Shown: positions 57,961 through 64,000 of the stretch, one piece after another | Layout: the number at the start of each line of letters is the position of its first letter | Numbering within the stretch: position 1 is the first letter of the stretch | Origin: Ovis canadensis | Lineage: Eukaryota > Chordata > Mammalia > Artiodactyla > Bovidae | Direction: 5' to 3' | Length of the DNA: 64,000 nucleotides | Assembly: GCF_042477335.2 (NCBI RefSeq) | Contig: NC_091263.1 | Span: forward strand, 72,720,501-72,784,500 | Position numbers and translations under genes: made by a program | The notes under the pieces: model-generated | The model's database searches: none | What the model saw: only the letters and a program-made list of their open reading frames with translations | Told to the model about the DNA's origin: nothing

Positions 57961-59440
57961 TACAATCGCTGCAGAACTTGACCCTCTCTCCTGGTATATA
58001 CAGTCCTGTCTGAGCATTCATGTCGTGACACACATGTCATTCTGTGACAAGTAATTCTCCTTCCATATTACAACTGGGGCATTGTATTGATTTGTTTAGA
58101 TTATGGGTTGCAAGTAGGTAACGCTATCTATGAATCTGATTTCAGAAGAGAAGAGGAACCGCTGCAGAATACTCGTGAGTGGGGTGGGGGAAGGCTGTGG
58201 GTCTCAGCTCCAAGCCTCGGGGCCTTGGCCCAGAGGAAGGCTCAGTACAGACCTCAGGCAGAGCCTTGCAGGGCGTTCCCTCGACAGACCCTGCTAGGGT
58301 CTCCTCTGGGTCAGACCTTCTGAGACCGAGGGCGGGAGGACGCAGGCGGTTCCTGCCTAGGGAACAGGTGTGGGAGGGGCTTGGGGCCTGTGGGGGTTGG
58401 GTGGTGAGCTGCTAAAGCAAACCACAGGACCACTAGCATTTCCAAGGCCCCCCGATCCTCAAGGAGGAGAGCAGGCCGTCTCTGCGGTGAGAAGTACTGG
58501 ATAACTGGATAGAGAAACGGGAGGAGAGGTCACGGGTTTCCGGAGCATGATTTCCAGAAGTGACTGGACAAGGAGAAGCACAGGAGGGGGCTGCCTGAAT
58601 TGAGCCAAGTTGGTCATTAATAAAAGCAGACACAAGAGGGGAGAGGTGGCGGAACTCCTCCCTGCAAAAGGGTGAAGGAAGACACCGGCTCTGACAGTGC
58701 TCGGCCACAGGGCGGCAGTGTTGGAACGAGGCAGCTTGGTTGCGGCTCAGGCTGTGTGCAGGGCTTCTAAGGGGCAGGCAGCCCAGAGGTTTCCAGAAGC
58801 CAGGTGCGGAGAAAGGCATTCACAAGTCCGTCAGAGGCCAAGTTATCTTGTGATTTCAGCACAGGCTGCGCTGTATTTCATATCTGCAGAGTCAATTCTT
58901 TTTAAACGCAGAAGCAGAAATGGATGTCAATTTGCGCGTCACACAGGCTTGGCGTAACGATGGTTTAGGATCCTTTCAGGTGCCGATCCCAAGCTGTCTT
59001 GAGCACAAACAGGGCTTTTTCCCTCACTAACTGGAAAGGCAAAGAGTAGGTTGGCTTTCAGGTGAAGCTTACTACAGGGGTCTCTCGCCTCCTCCATGGG
59101 GTCACCTATGCACAGGCTATTTGCCCAGGCAAGTCACCTGCTGGGGTGAAGAAAACGGTGCAGAGGCGTCGACACCCCTCTTCCAGCTTTAGATCCTTGA
59201 GGGCAAGAGAAGGCAAAGATGAGTCTGGTTATTTCTGATTGGCCAGGACCCAGTCATGTGATAACCCGGGGTCCAATCGCTGCGGCCAGGGCAGTGACGT
59301 ACAGACTGACGCTTGCCATGGTTGGGGCCAGGGTGGACGGCACCGGGGCCGGGAGACCGCTAGAGAGGCCTGAACTCACAGGGGAAGACGGGCACTCGGC
59401 AGAGAAGGGGTAAGTGGTGCTGCGGAGAGGTTTGTTCCAC
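57961..59440. other. Non-coding stretch
   Basis: No exon, RNA gene or confident repeat seen. Confidence 0.5.
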
Positions 59441-60290
59441 ATCCAGACACGAGTGCGGTGAACCCACTCCAAAGAAGAGGCACAGAGGGCCAGCCGCACG
59501 TGGAAGGATGCTCAACATCCTTAGTCATGAGGCAAGTAGACCAAAGCCGCCGGCAGATTCCGCTTCACACCACTGGGCCAGTTCTCATTGAAAAAAAAAA
59601 AAAGAGAGACAAACGATAAGGAGTGCCGGCGAGGACGCGGAGAAACTGAAGACCTGAGACGCTGCTAGTGGGAAGGCACGATGGCGTCGCTGCTGGGCTG
59701 GACAGTTTGGAGGGGCCTCGCAGCATTAAACGTAAGTCATCATAGTCCCAGCCACTTCACTCCTGGGTATATATGGCAAACACATGAGTCACACAGAAGC
59801 TTGCACATGGATATGCACAACAGCACTATTCAAGGTAGTCAGATGGGGGGAGACGACCCAGACACCCATGCTGATGAATGGGTAAGCAAGATGCTGTCTG
59901 CCCATGCAACGGAGCATTATTCAGCCATAACAAGGGAACGAAGGCCCGGCCCCCGGTACAACAGGAGTGAACTTCAGGCTCAGTGAAGGAGGTCAGACGC
60001 CAAGGCCACATACCGTGTGATTCCTTTTGGATGAAAGATCAGGACAGGCAAATCCAAGGCTCAGAAAGTGGATTTGCGGCTTTCTGGGGGAAGGGGCAAT
60101 GAGAAGCGACCGCTGATGGGCTCGGGGTTTACCTGGAGGTTGAGTACATTCTGGAAGTAGAGAGGGGTGATGAGAGAATAACCTTGTGAACAGACTAAAA
60201 ACAAACAAAAAAGCCCCTGAATCGATCGCTTTAGGATGATGGGTTTTATTGTATGTGAGCCATCTATCGATTTAAATAAGGGACAAACAG
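59441..60290 (+). mobile_element. Old L1 3' portion
   Basis: L1 order: 'cttcacaccactgggccagt', 'cacttcactcctgggtatat', cggagcattattcagccata, gtgtgattccttttggatga, 'gggttttattgtatgtgagc'. Old and frame-broken; an A13 run at 59590-59602. Confidence 0.8.
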
Positions 60291-60974
60291 CACGCACACC
60301 CATTGCGTGGAACCCAAGAAGGGCCAGGACACGCCTGAAGAAAAGAGTTGAGGACCTGCCTTATCAGATACCCAGATGTGTTAAGAACTGCAGCGATCAA
60401 GACCGGGATGCCTGGGCTTTCACTGAAATCCGGTGCCGGCGATACCACGTTAGTGATGAGCCTCCATGAAAACTCCGCCAGTGACATTTCACGGACGTCT
60501 GTGCGCCTCTCATTCCAGTGACCCACAGGGCGATAAATGATGCTGTCAGTGGCACACCCAGCAGCAAAGGAAAACCAGACCGGAGCTGTAAAGAGCTGCT
60601 TCTCGAAGCGGGGTCGGTGGCCTCCCGCGCCCAGCGTCTCCGGGGGGTGTGAAGTGTCAGGACCACGCTGTGACGGTGATGACGATGGATGCTCCCCTGT
60701 CAAGTTCATCCTTCTCAGTCCAGGCTTCCAGCTCCTCCGAAGATCATTCGGGAAGAGAGTAACCTTCCTGTACTTCCTCAAGATGCAAGGAATTAGGACG
60801 CGTATTTTCTCCAGTGTGCTGAAGGACTAAAGGATTTAGAACCCTTTTAAAAAACTGAAAAGACAGAATGATCCACGGATGTTGACAGCTGACAGACGTT
60901 TTGCTAAAGGGATGGACAAGGCTTGGTAAAACTGTGGCCGGCGAAAGAGCACCAGCGTTGCCCCTCTAAGAAAT
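60291..60974. other. Non-coding stretch
   Basis: No feature recognised. Confidence 0.5.
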
Positions 60975-61155
60975 GGGCTTCCCTGGTGGCTCAGATGGTA
61001 AAGAGTTAGACTGCAATGAAGGAGACCCAAGTTCAATCCCTGGGTTGGGAAGATTCCATGGAGAAAGGAATGGCCACTCACGCCAGTATTCTTGCCTGGA
61101 GAAGCCCATGGACAGAGGAGCCTGGCGGGCTACAGTACATGGGATTGCAAAGATG
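60975..61155 (+). mobile_element. Bov-tA SINE
   Basis: gggcttccctggtggctcag to 'gggattgcaaagatgtgg'. The distal end is shortened by about 30 bp. Confidence 0.93.
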
Positions 61156-62738
61156 TGGAAATCAGCTTTTAAAACTTGTGTTTCCCACATCCCCAATTCC
61201 CTTGGTCAAAATTTTGATAAGCTTGATGATGTCATAGGAATTTGGTGGGTTTTTTTTTTATAAGTCTTTAAGGCCAGAATTTATTTCTATTTTTAAATGT
61301 TCAAGACACTTTAAAATGGCCCAAAGATGTTCGGGTTTAATAAAAGGTCATACTGAGGTGGTATCTGTTGGTTCCTCCATTGCTAAAGGCTCAATTTAAT
61401 CCTGGTTAATCACGCACCCTGATAATTCTTCCAGTCGGTGGTGGAGATCTGTTCTGACTCCCAGCATCTTTCATAAATGGCCACCAGTCCACGAACAATG
61501 AAAAATGCAGAAGCAGAAACAATCATGAAATGTCTGCGGGTTCTCCCTGGACATCCTTCCCGTGTTGTTCTTTGAAATTAGGCCCTCCGCTGATCAGCTG
61601 GGGTAGCTGAGATCACACTGAATCTCATCTGGTATTAAATGTAGCGCTTTCTCTATAGAAACCAGCAAACACCCTTCAAGATAAAATGCCCACAGAAATG
61701 TCTTGCATCATCTAATTCCAGGCATTCACCAGGGGAAAAGCTCAGATGCCAAATCCCTGGTCTTAGGCTAGGCTATCAAGGCATTTTTTTCACTGAGTGC
61801 TTGATTTTGTAAATACAGTCATCAGAACAAGATTTCAAGGGCTAAGTATTCGATTTACAATTGTATTCCAATTGTATTAGCTTTGAAAGCACAAGAAAAT
61901 TTTCAAATGAACTCTCAGGATAATTACAAAGGTAATGACTGCTTTGCATGAAACAGAAAATTCAGATGGGGAAACTTCACAACCACCCTTGAGTCTGCTT
62001 AGCATGTTCTAATGATACTGACTTATACGCGCCAGTTTTTAAGTGCGTTCTTATTTTAACATGAACAACGGCCATCACGGTACCCACAGTAAGATGCCCG
62101 TTTATCTAACTAAACATTATTTATAACACGCCAGGGAGGACTATAAAAAGCTTTACAAGACCAGATTCCTCAGCTGAGAGACTCTAGCCAATCAAAAACC
62201 TAAACATCTAAGAGTTCCTACTATACGTGTCAACTGATGACTCTGCGGATGTCAAAAGATGCCTGAGTCCTTTCGGCATTTGAAGTATGACTGAAGCTGA
62301 GTGTCTCAAATACATCTTCTAACGCACACAAGATGTAGTAGAAAGAGAAAGGCTGGATAAAAAGCAGTTTTAAATGTCCACACTCTCGTCTGATATTTTC
62401 TCCACCTAGCCTCCAAATATTATCGTTACTGCAAAAGGCGTCATTGCTACCCTTCCTTCAGTCAATTCGTTTTCATTAAATATTCGGCAGAGGGCTTTTA
62501 AACTGCTTTTTAACAACACTGTGTGAACCACAGAGCGTTGCTGGCTACAACGCACAGCACATCAGATCTCAGCTCCCCAACCAAGGATGGAGCCCTCACC
62601 CGGCATAGGAATTGTGGCGCTTTCATCCCAGGACCACAGGGAAGCCCTAGCATGGCTGTCTTTTAAACTAACTAAAGGAAAAGATTTTAATGTGAATATT
62701 TTAAAATGCTGTTTGCGTTGAAAAAGTGTCTGTGTTTT
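61156..62738. promoter_or_regulatory. AT-rich repeat-free block, candidate conserved non-coding sequence
   Basis: 1.58 kb, AT-rich and CpG-poor, without recognisable retroposons on either strand and without an open frame above 60 codons for most of its length. Includes two TCF/LEF-type ctttgaa words (61570-61576, 61881-61887) and taaaaggtca (61341-61350). This isolation suggests either a conserved regulatory block or simply an AT-rich isochore segment. Confidence 0.35.
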
Positions 62739-63074
62739 AAGAATCTGCTGTAAAAGAGACACAGATGTAAAGAACAGACTTTTTGGACTCTGTGGGAGAA
62801 GGCAAGGGTGGGATGATTTGAAACATGTATATTACCATACGTGAAATAGATGCCCGGCGCAAATTAGGTGCATGAAGCAAGGCGCTCAAAGCTGGTGCTC
62901 TGGAACAACCCAGGGGGATGGGATGGGGAGGGTGGTGGGAGGGGGGTTCGAGAGTGGGGACACAGGTGTGCCGTGGCTGATTCATGTCGATGTATGGCAA
63001 CCCCCCCACAGTATTGTAAAGAAATTAGCCTCCGATTAAAATAATTAAAAAACAACAACAAAAAAGAATCTGCT
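62739..63074 (+). mobile_element. 5'-truncated ruminant L1 3' end with target-site duplication
   Basis: Element 62750-63063: 'ggactctgtgggagaaggca', catgtatattaccatacgtg, 'gctgattcatgtcgatgtat', ttagcctccgattaaaataa, A/C-rich tail. Flanked by aagaatctgct at 62739-62749 and 63064-63074. About 300 bp of a young ruminant L1 tail. Confidence 0.93.
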
Positions 63075-63267
63075 ATATTAGTTTTTCAGCTTCAGCTGTT
63101 AGGGACATAGCCATATCCTTACTGAAAAAGAAGATGAAATGGTTAGCGGAGAATGGCACCCACACACAGCGTGTTACACTCTTAGAGGGGACTGAAGACA
63201 GAGGAGGGGTCAGTTCTGCTGCGTTAATAACAGCAATTAATTTATCATAGCAGTTATACATAATTAT

Positions 63268-63335
63268 TTTGGTGGCACTAGTGGTAAAGAACCCGCTTGC
63301 CAATGCAGGAGATGTAAGGGACACGTCTGTCCACA
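63268..63335 (+). mobile_element. Bov-tA SINE head fragment
   Basis: ggtggcactagtggtaaaga, acccgcttgccaatgcagga; only the 5' third is present. Confidence 0.8.
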
Positions 63336-63735
63336 AGTGGGCTGAAGCCAGGAACCGAGGCTGCCGGTTTGGGCAGAGGGTAAATGAGTTATGACCCTAA
63401 CAGCAACACCCTTGGCCAAAGACCACTCCCCGAGCCCAGTACATCCCCCTCCAGCCCAGTACATTCTCCCCACTGAGAGCCTCAGCCGTGGCACCCTGCT
63501 ATCCACCCACTGTACCAATGGAGCCGGACCCAGCCACACACGAGTTACAAAAGGGGTTGGGTCTTCCCCTCCCACCCTGGCTGCAAAGAGGGCTTTCAAC
63601 TCCAGCTCATGTCGGTGTAGACCGAGAGCAGTGGTGACGTGGTGACAAGCTTTCTCTCCAGGGCCCTCAGTCTGTGACTTCCTCGCCCTGGCCGCCTTTT
63701 CAATCTTATTTACGGGAAGAATTGTTTTCCCAAGA
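63336..63735. other. Non-coding stretch
   Basis: No feature recognised. Confidence 0.5.
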
Positions 63736-63940
63736 GTAACAGTGAGCCAGGCCCTGTTCTAAGCACTTTATACAGACAGGTCTCATTCAGTCCTCACCAC
63801 AGCCCTGCAAAGCCAGGACTACTTCCGTCTCCATTTTCTAGATAAGAAAACTACGGCTCAGAGAGGTTAAGCAGCTTACCCAAGGACACACAGCTAGTAA
63901 GTGCAGAAGGCGGCCAGTCTGACCCCAGAGCCTCGGCTCT
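63736..63940 (-). mobile_element. MIR SINE, near complete
   Basis: 'gttctaagcactttatacag', agataagaaaactacggctc, 'gaggttaagcagcttaccca', aaggacacacagctagtaag. One of the best-preserved MIRs in the window. Confidence 0.88.
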
Positions 63941-64000
63941 TGAAGGCTGTGGCTCACGGGCATTCACTCGTTCCCCTGCACGTGGCATCACACATTCGTG

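Overview
This is a vertebrate nuclear window, almost certainly from a bovid (cattle, buffalo, sheep or goat group). The evidence is the dense set of ruminant-specific retroposons: Bov-tA and Bov-A2 tRNA-type SINEs, BovB (RTE) LINEs, the cetartiodactyl CHR-type SINE and a ruminant L1 3' end, lying over older mammalian MIR, L2, L1M, LTR and hAT relics. One protein-coding exon can be supported: the last exon of WNT7A on the + strand (10565-11044, residues 191-349 of 349). Every other open frame I inspected is a shadow of this exon, of a LINE, or of GC-rich or simple-repeat DNA.

Layout. 1-10564 is the 3' part of the preceding WNT7A intron, with SINE and L1M relics and a roughly 0.48-kb block present twice (6131-6624 and 8189-8648). 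10565-11044 is the terminal exon inside a CpG island. 11045 to about 12968 is the 3' UTR, with a 26-bp GC-rich tandem repeat, an AU-rich island, a GT/GA/CA hairpin candidate and an AATAAA signal at 12944. About 40-60 bp past the predicted cleavage site a 3.2-kb degenerate TGGA/TGGG satellite begins (about 13004-16180) and carries two related SINE copies.

16.5-27.9 kb is a LINE pile-up: a BovB 3' end with clear target-site duplications, an L1 interrupted by a 1.9-kb antisense BovB and flanked by about 280-bp direct repeats, then two more L1 3' portions. 28-64 kb is intergenic (in mammals this side of WNT7A leads towards FBLN2). It is mostly GC-rich non-coding DNA with scattered SINEs, BovB fragments and MIRs. 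A few AT-rich or motif-dense islands (about 42.1, 45.0, 47.8 and 61.2-62.7 kb) look like candidate distal regulatory elements.

No new protein-coding system is visible. The most interesting material is non-coding: the satellite abutting the WNT7A polyadenylation site, the two ancient local duplications, the repeated BovB/L1 junction position, an ATTA-rich island at 47.8 kb, and clustered AT-to-GC amino-acid changes in the WNT7A C-terminus. Family names of repeats and comparisons with human WNT7A rest on recall; no alignment or database search was run.
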